NCBI GenBank assembly: GCA_050010035.1
Contig: JBEKLU010000015.1
Coordinates: forward strand, 1 to 64,000
DNA from: Roseiarcus sp050010035
GTDB taxonomy: Bacteria; Pseudomonadota; Alphaproteobacteria; Rhizobiales; Beijerinckiaceae
DNA: 64,000 nucleotides
Direction of reading: 5' to 3'
Position numbers and translations under genes: made by a program. The notes beneath the pieces were generated by a model. That model was given only the letters and a program-made list of their open reading frames with translations. It was not told where the DNA came from and made no database searches. Numbering within the stretch: position 1 is the first letter of the stretch; each line of letters opens with the position of its first letter. This document shows positions 18,539 to 26,210 of this stretch, piece by piece.

Positions 18539-19462
18539 CTACAGCCCCAGCGCCTCGCGCACCGAGGCCGGCCATTGCGCGGCGTCGATCCCGTGCGTCG
18601 CGAACAGCGCCACCGCGAGGCGGTCCATGCCGAAGGCGACGCAGGCGGTGTGGGCGGGCGCGCCGCCGCTGGAGCGCATCCCCCAGGCCTGGCCGAAGTG
18701 GTCGCGGTGATAATTGAAGCTCATGCAGGCGGTCGGCTTCTGCGCCGAGCGGACGGGGACGACGAGCTCGAATTTCAGCTCCTGCTCGACCTGGAAGCGG
18801 CCGACGATCGCGCCGACGCGGCCGAAGAACGGATCGCTCGCGGCCTCGATGCGGTGGTTCAGCCCCAGCGCGTCGGCCAGGCCCGCGGCGCGCTCCTTCC
18901 AGCTATCGCGGAAGGCGGTCGCCTCATCGGGAGCGCCGATGGCGACGAACTCGCGCATGCGGAACGACTGCAGGCGGTCGATGTCGCGCGAGGGCTCGCG
19001 GCGAAAGCAATCGCAGGCGACGTCGAAGAGCAAGCCTTCCCCAGGGATCGGGCCGCGCGCGGCGGCCATGGGATAGACGGGATAGCAGGCCGCCGGCGCC
19101 AGCACGAGTTCGCTCGTCTCCAGCGCCTCGGTCCAGCTCTCGCCCGCCTCGAACCGCTCGACCGCCGCGCCGATGCGCCTCTCGCCGCCGCCGAGCGCGC
19201 AGACGCAGCCCAAGAGATGCGGAAAGCTCTTGAGATAGCCGGACTTCTCGATCAGCGCGCGGCTGACCACGGGCGGAAAGCGCACGACCTCGGCCCTCGC
19301 GTCGCGCGCCTTGCCGATGAAGGCGCCGAGCGCCTCGACGATCGTCTCATAGGCGCCCGCGCGGCCGTAGACGCCGTCGACGCCCATCGGGCGGAACAGC
19401 GCCGCGAAAATCTCCTCGGGCGAAGCGGCGGGCTTGCCGAGGCGGGGGCGCGCGAGGGTCAT
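18539..19462 (-). CDS. Amino acid:[carrier protein] ligase (seryl-tRNA-synthetase-like)
   Basis: The 307-residue protein is a class II aminoacyl-tRNA-synthetase catalytic core without a tRNA-binding arm. It matches the family, described from Bradyrhizobium, that activates a small amino acid (Gly or Ala) with ATP and loads it on a carrier protein's phosphopantetheine. Cys126, Glu171 and Cys274 fit the family's active-site zinc ligands, in LAPAACYPVYP, SFRMREFV (motif 2) and HTACVAFGMDRLAVALF (motif 3). FPPVVSRALIEKSGYLKSFP is also typical. It follows the dehydrogenase-like gene by 21 bp on the same strand; the partner carrier protein is divergent at 21004. Confidence 0.88.
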   Translation of the reverse strand: MTLARPRLGKPAASPEEIFAALFRPMGVDGVYGRAGAYETIVEALGAFIGKARDARAEVVRFPPVVSRALIEKSGYLKSFPHLLGCVCALGGGERRIGAAVERFEAGESWTEALETSELVLAPAACYPVYPMAAARGPIPGEGLLFDVACDCFRREPSRDIDRLQSFRMREFVAIGAPDEATAFRDSWKERAAGLADALGLNHRIEAASDPFFGRVGAIVGRFQVEQELKFELVVPVRSAQKPTACMSFNYHRDHFGQAWGMRSSGGAPAHTACVAFGMDRLAVALFATHGIDAAQWPASVREALGL

Positions 19463-19483
19463 GGCGGTCTCCTTTCGCCCGGG

Positions 19484-20707
19484 CTAGCGGCTGAGCGCGA
19501 GCGGCGGCTCGCTCATCAGCACCGCGGCCTCGGCGTTGGCGAGAATGCGATCGTTGTTGATCATGATCGGCGCCGAGAGAATGTCTCTGAGATAGCGGCC
19601 CATCGAGAACTCGCTGTCGTTGCGATAGCCGGAAAGGCCGCAGGCGCGCATCGCGCTCATCACCGTCGCCTGGGCGAGCTCGGACGCCTCGACCTTGAGG
19701 ACGTTGAGCGCGAGCTGCGCCTCCATCGCGGTGAGGCCGCCCGGATCGCCGGCGTGATGCTCGAAGGTGGCGAGGCCCGCCTGGATGGCGGCGCGCAGGG
19801 TCTCGAGCGAAACGCGCGCTTTCGTCAACTGCGCGGCGGCCGGCGGCATCCGTCCGCCCGAGGATCGCGCCGCCTGGCGCACGAAGGCGCGCGCGCGCCT
19901 GACCGCGCCGGTCGCGACGCCGCACCAGGCCGAGCTCCAGAAGATATGCGCGTAGGGCGCCATGGTCTGGTTGTGGATGCGCTCGTAGGGCTCGGGCAGC
20001 ACCTGGTCGGCCTCGCCCTCGGCGCGCACGATGAATCCGGCGCTGCACGTGCCGCGCATGCCGAGCGTGTCCCAGCTCAGCGTCGGCTCGAGGCTGTAGT
20101 CCTCGCGCAGGAAGGCGACGAGGACCTGATCGGAGCTCGCCGCGCCGTCGGAGCGCCGCGCCGTCGTCACCAGGCCGTCGGCGTGAAGAGCGTAGGAGAT
20201 GCAGGAGGCGTCGCGCTGCAAGGTGACGCGCGCGCCGGCGATGCGCACCGCCGCCTCGCTCGATCGGACGTCGCCGCCGTTGTTTCCCTCGGTGGTCGAG
20301 GACGCCAGCAGCATCTGGCGCTCGGCGATGCGGCGCTGCAGGCCGAGCTGCCAGGGATTGCCGCGCGCGTGCCGCACCAGGCAGGCGACCTTGACCTGAT
20401 GCATGGCGAAAATCATCGCCGTGGAGGCGCAGGCGCGCCCGAGCGTGGCGCAAACGTCGGCGATATCAGCCGCGCGCGCGCCCTCGCCGCCGAGCTCGCT
20501 CGGGATCAGCATGCCGAGCAGCTTTTGCTCGCGGATCGCCGCGAAGGCCTCGGCGGGAAAGCGGGCGTCGCGGTCGACCTCGTCGGCGAAACGCTCGGCG
20601 ATCGCGGCGGCCGCCTCGGCGCGGGCGACGAAGTCGCGCGCGTCCGACGATTCGCCCGCCCGGGCGCGAAGATTGCGATGCGGAAGGAGGCTGACGTTGA
20701 CGCTCAT
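19484..20707 (-). CDS. Acyl-CoA-dehydrogenase-fold flavoprotein without the usual catalytic Glu
   Basis: The 407-residue protein has the acyl-CoA dehydrogenase layout: N-terminal helices, a middle beta domain with MLLASSTTEGNNGG and WDTLGMRGTCSAGF, and C-terminal helices with SAMRACGLSGY and MGRYLRDILSAPIMI. At the place where dehydrogenases carry the EGT motif with the catalytic base, this protein reads NND (about residues 384-386). That loss is common in relatives acting as flavin-dependent monooxygenases or desaturases on unusual substrates. It leads an operon with the amino acid:[carrier protein] ligase, so aminoacyl-S-carrier protein is a plausible substrate. Function is inferred, not shown. 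Confidence 0.8.
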   Translation of the reverse strand: MSVNVSLLPHRNLRARAGESSDARDFVARAEAAAAIAERFADEVDRDARFPAEAFAAIREQKLLGMLIPSELGGEGARAADIADVCATLGRACASTAMIFAMHQVKVACLVRHARGNPWQLGLQRRIAERQMLLASSTTEGNNGGDVRSSEAAVRIAGARVTLQRDASCISYALHADGLVTTARRSDGAASSDQVLVAFLREDYSLEPTLSWDTLGMRGTCSAGFIVRAEGEADQVLPEPYERIHNQTMAPYAHIFWSSAWCGVATGAVRRARAFVRQAARSSGGRMPPAAAQLTKARVSLETLRAAIQAGLATFEHHAGDPGGLTAMEAQLALNVLKVEASELAQATVMSAMRACGLSGYRNDSEFSMGRYLRDILSAPIMINNDRILANAEAAVLMSEPPLALSR

Positions 20708-21003
20708 CGCGGATGCTCCAGTATTTCGCGCTCACGTGCCGGGAAAGTCGCGCCGACGGTCGGCGCTTTGCCCACGCGCCGCCGCAGGGACCCGCCACAC
20801 CGTCGCTATTGATCGATTTCTACATCGCGTCGCTAAGATACGCGACAAACGATATGTTTAAACCTTAACGAAAATCTAAAGGATAAGCCTATATATTCGC
20901 TCTTGTCGCGCGGCCCGGTAAGGATAACGACTTAAACAACGTCTCGAATTCGAATCGAAATGCTAAACAGGCCGGCGCCCCAGCTTGCCACAGGAAACGC
21001 AGC
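20708..21003. promoter_or_regulatory. Divergent promoter region between dehydrogenase/ligase operon and carrier protein
   Basis: This 296-bp spacer contains an AT-rich stretch (about 20840-20900, with TTTAAACCTTAACG and CCTATATATTCG) in otherwise GC-rich DNA. It must hold the promoters of both the leftward operon and the rightward carrier-protein gene. I cannot fix individual -35/-10 boxes with confidence. Shared control of enzyme and carrier is likely from this arrangement. Confidence 0.4.
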
Positions 21004-21261
21004 ATGCTCGACCGCGTTCTCGCCCGCCGCTCGATCGCCGAAATGGCGCGCGCCTTCGCGCCGGGCCTGCCGCGCGACGAGACGAGCGCGCGAAACGCCG
21101 ATCTTCAGGACGCCGGCCTGACCTCGATGGCGACGGTGAAACTGATGCTGGCGATCGAGGCCGCCTTCGACGTCGCGATCCCCGACGACGCCCTGACCCC
21201 GGAAAACTTCCGTTCGATCGGCGCGATCGAATCGCTGGTGGCGCGGCTGCGCGGCGCGTGA
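21004..21261 (+). CDS. Carrier protein partner of the amino acid:[carrier protein] ligase
   Basis: The 85-residue carrier protein has its phosphopantetheine site at Ser41 in DAGLTSMATVKLMLAIE. The GLTS motif replaces the DSL motif of fatty-acid ACPs and matches carrier proteins known to work with seryl-tRNA-synthetase-like ligases. C-terminal helices continue with IPDDALTPENFRSIGAIE. It is divergent from the operon encoding that ligase and converges with the FadD-like gene. It should accept Gly or Ala as a thioester for a downstream enzyme that is still unknown. Confidence 0.87.
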   Translation: MLDRVLARRSIAEMARAFAPGLPRDETSARNADLQDAGLTSMATVKLMLAIEAAFDVAIPDDALTPENFRSIGAIESLVARLRGA

Positions 21262-21341
21262 GCGCGGCGTCATCTCCCCGCGCCGGCGGCGCTGGAGGGT
21301 AGCGGCGAGGAAATTCGCGAGGCGTTCGCCGGGATCATCCG

Positions 21342-23144
21342 CTAGAACCGCATCGCCCCGCTCAGAATCGCCGCGAAGCGCGCCGCGTCGAGCGTAACGT
21401 AGGCTTGCGCGCCGGCGTCGAAGACGTAGAGCGGATCGGCGCCGACGCGGGCGGGGTCGAAGCCTTGCTCGGCCATCTCGCGCCGCTTCGGCTTGAAGGT
21501 CGCGGTGACGTCGAGCGAGCGCCTGACGCGCAGGAACAGCGGCCGGGCGTAGCGCGGCAGGGCCTCGAGGCGGCGCGCGACGTCTTCGAGATCGGGCGGG
21601 CCGTCGGCGGCGAGGAGCGCCATGCCGGCGCGTCCCTCGGCGCCGGGAACGGCGACGCCGTAGACCACCGCTTCGACGATTCCGGGCGCGGCGGCGAGAA
21701 CGGCGGCGACCTCGGATGTCGCGACGTTCTCGCCCTTCCAGCGAAACGTGTCGCCGACGCGGTCGACGAAATAGTAGAAGCCCTCGGCGTCGCGGCGCAT
21801 CAGATCGCCGGTGCGCATCCAGGCGTCGCCGGGCGCGAAGACGTCGCGCAAGGTTTTCTTCTCGCTCTCCTCGCGCTGCGTGTAGCCCTCGAAGCGCTGC
21901 GAGGGCTCCGCGCCGATCCGCCCGAGCGCCTCGCCGGTCTCGTCCACGTCGCAGCGGACGCAAAATCCATCGGCGCCGCGCCGCGGCGCCTCGGCGTCGT
22001 AATCGAAGCGCGCCAGCGCGATCGGCTCGCGCGGCGCCAGATAGCTCGGCAGCCGTCCGATCGCCCCGATCTTGCCCTCGACGTTGTAGAGCGTGACGTT
22101 GCCTTCGGTCGAGGCGTAGAACTCGAGCACTTGCGGCTCGCCGAAGCGGGCGGAAAACGCGCGCCAGACGTCGGCGCCGAGGCCGTTGCCGCAGACGAGG
22201 CGCAGCTTGTGCGCCTTGTCCTCGGGGCAGGGCGGCGCGGCGACGAGATAGCGGCAGAGCTCGCCGATATATTGGAACATCGTGCAGTCCCAGCGCGCGA
22301 TGTCGGCCCAGAACCGGCTCGCCGAAAAGCGCTCGGCGATGACGACCGACCCGCCGTTGACCAACGGCGCGCCGATCGCCGCGACGCCGCCGACGCTGTG
22401 AAACATCGGCAGGCAATCGTACATGCGATCGTCGGCCGTCATATCGGCGAGGCCGGCGAACCAATGGCTCCAGGCGACGAGGCGGTGATGGCTGACCGCG
22501 GCCGCCTTGGGCAGCCCGGTGGTGCCAGAAGTGTAGATGAGCAGCGCGCGGTCGGCGAGCGTCACCGCGCGCGTTTCCGTGAGGCCGAGTTCGCTTCCGT
22601 CGAGGGCGTCGACGGCGATGTCGATGCGGCGCGGGTCGGGCGCCTCGCCGCCGTGGCGCCAGACTTCGATGTCGGCGGAGAGCCCCGCGATCGCCTCTTC
22701 GCAGGCGTCGGCGAACGGCGCCTCGACGATCACCCGCCGCGCCGCGGCGACCTTCAAACTATGCGCGAGCGCCTCGCCGCCGAGGGCGACGTTGACGAGG
22801 GCGACGACGGCGCCGATCTGCGTCAGGCCGAGCCACAGGGCGAAATACTCCGGACGGTTGGCCATCATCAGGCCGATCGTCTCGCCCTTGGCGACGCCGG
22901 CGCTCAAAGCCCAGCGCGAATATCGGTTCATGCGTTGCGCGAGGGCGCGAAAGTCGAAGTTTTCGCGCTCGCTCAAGAGCGCCGGCCGTTCGCCCCAACG
23001 GCGCGCCCATTCGCCGACGGCGCGCGGCAGGATGCGCTCGGGGTCGCGGGTCGCCTGCGCGGTCGTCTCCAGCGCGCGCAGCCAGGCGCGGGCGGGCGTC
23101 GAATCGAGCGGCCGCGACAGGCGCGCCGGCGGAGCCGCGTTCAT
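21342..23144 (-). CDS. FadD/FATP-like AMP-forming acyl-CoA synthetase
   Basis: The 600-residue ligase activates a carboxylic acid with ATP. Motifs: LIYTSGTTGLPK (P-loop), FYASTEGNVTLYN, MRTGDLMRRDAEGFYYFVDR, GDTFRWKGENVAT and a C-terminal TATFKPKRRE carrying the catalytic Lys. The FYASTEGN and GDTFRWKGENV pattern is that of very-long-chain synthetase/fatty-acid transport proteins. The ATG at 23144 overlaps the flavin reductase stop (ATGA). Convergent with the carrier-protein gene, it may feed an acyl group into the same pathway, but could equally serve lipid metabolism. Confidence 0.86.
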   Translation of the reverse strand: MNAAPPARLSRPLDSTPARAWLRALETTAQATRDPERILPRAVGEWARRWGERPALLSERENFDFRALAQRMNRYSRWALSAGVAKGETIGLMMANRPEYFALWLGLTQIGAVVALVNVALGGEALAHSLKVAAARRVIVEAPFADACEEAIAGLSADIEVWRHGGEAPDPRRIDIAVDALDGSELGLTETRAVTLADRALLIYTSGTTGLPKAAAVSHHRLVAWSHWFAGLADMTADDRMYDCLPMFHSVGGVAAIGAPLVNGGSVVIAERFSASRFWADIARWDCTMFQYIGELCRYLVAAPPCPEDKAHKLRLVCGNGLGADVWRAFSARFGEPQVLEFYASTEGNVTLYNVEGKIGAIGRLPSYLAPREPIALARFDYDAEAPRRGADGFCVRCDVDETGEALGRIGAEPSQRFEGYTQREESEKKTLRDVFAPGDAWMRTGDLMRRDAEGFYYFVDRVGDTFRWKGENVATSEVAAVLAAAPGIVEAVVYGVAVPGAEGRAGMALLAADGPPDLEDVARRLEALPRYARPLFLRVRRSLDVTATFKPKRREMAEQGFDPARVGADPLYVFDAGAQAYVTLDAARFAAILSGAMRF

Positions 23145-23686
23145 TCCAATGTCTCGAAGCGGCTGCGCCAATGGGCGAGCGCGGGGCCGTCGCCGCCGCG
23201 CCGCACCGCGACGGCCGTGCCGATGACGATGGCGTGGCTGTGGCGATCGAGGATGTCTTCGAGGCGGCAATCGATGCCGGCGAGCGCGTCGCCGAGGAGC
23301 GGCGCGCCGGTGACCAGCGTCACCCAGTCTCCGCGGGAAAAACGCGCCGCGCCCGTGACGCCGCCGCGGCCGGCGAAGCGCTCGGCCAGAGACCGATGCT
23401 CGGCGCCGAGCACGCTGACGGCGAAAGCGCGGCACTCACGCAGGCGCGCCAGCGTCGCCGCGGCGCGGCTGATGCAGACGACGAGCGAGGGCGGGCTCAG
23501 CGAAAGCGAGGCCAGCGCCGTCACCGTGCAGCCGGCGCGAGATTCGCCCGCGCCGCAGGTCACGATGGCGACGCCGGAGGCGAACTCGCGCATGGCGAAT
23601 CGAAACGCCGCGGCCTCGGCGTCGGCCGGCGCGGCGCTCATCCCAGCAGCTTCGTCATCGGGTCGCGGTCTCTCCAGACAGTCCAT
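23141..23686 (-). CDS. Flavin reductase-domain protein (NAD(P)H:FMN oxidoreductase-like)
   Basis: The protein (181 residues from ATG 23686; an alternative ATG at 23641 gives 166) has the flavin-reductase-like fold: FREFASGVAIVT-type start, GCTVTALASLSLSPPSLVVCI and FAVSVLGAEHRSLAERFAG. Such enzymes reduce free FMN/FAD for a partner monooxygenase. It lies 13 bp after metA and overlaps the FadD-like gene, so it is cotranscribed with them. The atypical acyl-CoA-dehydrogenase-fold protein nearby is a candidate for the reduced flavin, which is inference. Confidence 0.8.
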   Translation of the reverse strand: MDCLERPRPDDEAAGMSAAPADAEAAAFRFAMREFASGVAIVTCGAGESRAGCTVTALASLSLSPPSLVVCISRAAATLARLRECRAFAVSVLGAEHRSLAERFAGRGGVTGAARFSRGDWVTLVTGAPLLGDALAGIDCRLEDILDRHSHAIVIGTAVAVRRGGDGPALAHWRSRFETLE

Positions 23687-23699
23687 CGGACTCGCCCTT

Positions 23700-24734
23700 C
23701 TAGCCACCCCAACGCGCCACGGCAAACGACGTCGCGCTCAGCGCCGCCTTGCGTCGCGCGATCAGCGCGAGCCAGGCGCCGAAAATCCGGACGCCCGCGG
23801 CGCGCCAGGGCGCGCGATGGAGCGCGAGCGCTTCGCCGGGGAAGGCGGCGGCCAGTTCGGCGCTCGGCGCCGAGGCGGCGCGCGCGGCGAAATCGGCTGC
23901 CGCCGCCGCAATCGGCGGCGGGAAATAATGCGCCGGGACGCGCGGCGCCGCCGGCGCCTCGCCGCGCAGAAAGCGCAACATGTCGCGCCGGTACTCGCGC
24001 GCCAGCGTGTCGGCGTCGTATTCGGGATGGCCCTGCAGGAAGACCATCAGGCTCCTCGCCTCCTTGACGAACAGATCGACGCCCGATTCGGCCGATCGCG
24101 CGAGGATCGAATAGCCCTTGGCGGCGAGTTCGGCTTCGTCGAGGTCGTTGTGGCGCGAGTGCGGCGTCAGGAACTCAGCGTCGAAATCCGCGACGAGGTC
24201 GTGGGGCGCGACGACTCGCACCGAATAGACGCCGGAAAGCTTGGCCGGCAGGGCGCGGCGGACGACGCCGTCGCGGTGGAGAACGCCGGCGTGCGCCGCC
24301 AGACAAGAGAGCAGCGTCGAGATCGCGTGCGCGTCGGCCCAGTCGAGAACGGCGGCGAACTCGCTCCAAAACGGCTCGGCCCGCAGGTCCGGCGCGCGCG
24401 GTTCGGCGCCGGTGACGATGATCGCGTCGTGGGGCTGGACCTTGAGGGCGCGCGAGGCGCGATAGTCCTCGGCCATCGCCCGCCGCGCCTCGCGCGCGCG
24501 CGGCAAGGTCTCCAGGTCGAACAGGCGCAGGCGCACGTCGAATTCGCCGCTCGCCTCTTCGATGAGCCGCGCGAACTGGCGCTGCGTCGCCGCGACGGCG
24601 CTGTCCGGCATGGCGTTGACGAGGCCGATTTCGAGCTGCTTGCCGCGATCGGCGAACGAGCCGCGCCGCGTTCGCCGTTCGCGCAGATCGGCGACTGGCG
24701 GGACGAGGGGAGAGCGCTCGATGGCGATCGGCAC
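23700..24734 (-). CDS. metA: Homoserine O-acyltransferase (MetA/HTS family)
   Basis: This 344-residue homoserine O-succinyl/acetyltransferase uses a class I glutamine-amidotransferase-like fold. Recognisable parts: LEIGLVNAMPDSAVAATQRQF, the catalytic Cys144 in STLLSCLAAHAG, SRHNDL, and the His/Glu pair in QGHPEYD. It makes an activated homoserine ester for the sulfhydrylase encoded immediately upstream (6-bp gap). Acetyl versus succinyl preference cannot be settled by eye. The C-terminal 60 residues are Ala-rich and longer than in the best-known enzymes. Confidence 0.88.
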   Translation of the reverse strand: MPIAIERSPLVPPVADLRERRTRRGSFADRGKQLEIGLVNAMPDSAVAATQRQFARLIEEASGEFDVRLRLFDLETLPRAREARRAMAEDYRASRALKVQPHDAIIVTGAEPRAPDLRAEPFWSEFAAVLDWADAHAISTLLSCLAAHAGVLHRDGVVRRALPAKLSGVYSVRVVAPHDLVADFDAEFLTPHSRHNDLDEAELAAKGYSILARSAESGVDLFVKEARSLMVFLQGHPEYDADTLAREYRRDMLRFLRGEAPAAPRVPAHYFPPPIAAAAADFAARAASAPSAELAAAFPGEALALHRAPWRAAGVRIFGAWLALIARRKAALSATSFAVARWGG

Positions 24735-24740
24735 GAGCGG

Positions 24741-26042
24741 CTACTCCGCCGCCGCGAGGGCGCGCGAGGCTCGCGCGGCGTCGAGCGCGGAATCGAGATC
24801 CTCGACGATGTCGTCGATATGTTCGAGGCCGACGCTGATGCGGATCGTCTCCGGCAGAACGCCCGCTCTGCGCTGCTCCTCGGCGGTCATCTGGCGATGG
24901 GTCGTCGAGGCGGGATGGCAGCACAGCGAGCGCGCGTCGCCGATATTGACGAGCCGCTTGACGAGCCGAAGCGCGTCGTAGAACGCCTTGGCCGCGTCGA
25001 GGCCGCCCTCGACGCCGAAGGTGATGAGCGACGAGGCGCGGCCGCCGAGGTATTTTTGCGCCAAGGCGTGAAACGGGCTGTCGGCGAAGCCGGCGTAGTC
25101 GACCCAGGCGATGCGCGGGTCGGCGCGCAGAAAATCGGCGACGCCGCGGCCGTTTTCGACATGGCGCTGCATGCGCAGCGCCACGGTCTCGATGCCCTGC
25201 AGCAGCAGAAACGCGCTCATCGGCGCGAGAACGGCGCCGGTGGTGCGCTGATAGACGCTGCGCGCGCGCGCGAGATAGGCCTTGGCGCCGAAGCGCTCCG
25301 AATAGACCAGCCCGTGATAGGATTCGTCGGGCTCGCTGAACTGGGGGAAGCGTTTCGCCTGCGCCGCCCAGTCGAACGCGCCGCTGTCGACGATGGCGCC
25401 GCCCATCGCGACGCCGTGGCCGCCCATGAACTTCGTCAGCGAGTGCACGACGATGTCGGCGCCGTGCGCGATCGGGCGCAGCAGGATCGGGGTCGCCACG
25501 GTGTTGTCGACGATCAGCGGAACGCCGCGCTCGTGCGCGACCCTGGCGATCGCCTCGATGTCGCAAATGTTGCCGGCGGGATTGCCGATCGATTCGCAGA
25601 ACACCGCGCGCGTCGCCCCGTCGATCAGCGGCGCGATGTCCTCGGCGCGCTCGCTTGCCGCGAAACGCGCCTCGACGCCGTTGCGGCGCAAGGTGTGGGC
25701 GAGCAGCGTGTGCGTCGTGCCGTAGAGTGTCGGCGGCGCGACAACGTTGCCGCCGTGATCGGCGAGGGTGAGGAAGGCGTAGGCGAGGGCGGCCTGGCCG
25801 GAGGCGAGAGCGAGCGCCGCGGCGCCGCCCTCGAGCTGCGCGACCCGTTTCTCCAGGATGTCGACGGTCGGGTTGGAAATGCGGCTGTAGCGAAAGCCTT
25901 CGACTTCGAGGTTGAACAGCGCGGCGCCGTGGTCGGCGCTGTCGAATTCGTAGGCGACGGTCTGATAGATCGGCGGCGCGACCGCCTTGGTCGCGGGGTC
26001 GTGATCGAAGCCGCCGTGAATGGAAATGGTTTCGCTTCGCAT
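24741..26042 (-). CDS. metY: O-acetylhomoserine sulfhydrylase (Cys/Met-metabolism PLP enzyme)
   Basis: The 433-residue PLP enzyme converts O-acylhomoserine and sulfide to homocysteine. The Schiff-base Lys is Lys204 in VVHSLTKFMGGHG; RYSRISNPTVD, ASGQAALAYA and LIVDNTVATP are the family's other signatures. Length above 420 residues favours MetY over MetB or MetC. The ATG at 26042 is preferred over the upstream one at 26141, which adds a Cys/Arg-rich stretch. It heads the run metY-metA-flavin reductase-FadD-like. I looked for a SAM-II riboswitch in the 170 bp upstream and found no convincing match. Confidence 0.9.
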   Translation of the reverse strand: MRSETISIHGGFDHDPATKAVAPPIYQTVAYEFDSADHGAALFNLEVEGFRYSRISNPTVDILEKRVAQLEGGAAALALASGQAALAYAFLTLADHGGNVVAPPTLYGTTHTLLAHTLRRNGVEARFAASERAEDIAPLIDGATRAVFCESIGNPAGNICDIEAIARVAHERGVPLIVDNTVATPILLRPIAHGADIVVHSLTKFMGGHGVAMGGAIVDSGAFDWAAQAKRFPQFSEPDESYHGLVYSERFGAKAYLARARSVYQRTTGAVLAPMSAFLLLQGIETVALRMQRHVENGRGVADFLRADPRIAWVDYAGFADSPFHALAQKYLGGRASSLITFGVEGGLDAAKAFYDALRLVKRLVNIGDARSLCCHPASTTHRQMTAEEQRRAGVLPETIRISVGLEHIDDIVEDLDSALDAARASRALAAAE

Positions 26043-26210
26043 GGGCCCGCCTCGGAACGAATGCGGCGAAAGGCGGCAGCGCGTTTCGACGCCAAGCGAC
26101 GATACGGCACAATGGCGCGCAATCGCTCGCATTTTCAACAATTGCGAGGCGACGATCGTGCGTTAGCGTTAAGGATTCGCCGCTGCGCCTGGCGAAATTC
26201 GGTTAAAATT

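Noticed and set aside
26043..26210. Possible SAM-II riboswitch upstream of metY
   Set aside because: A GTGAAATTTTAACCG-like stretch recalls part of the motif, but it lies at the end of the preceding gene and the required pseudoknot and GCTAAA segment could not be placed.
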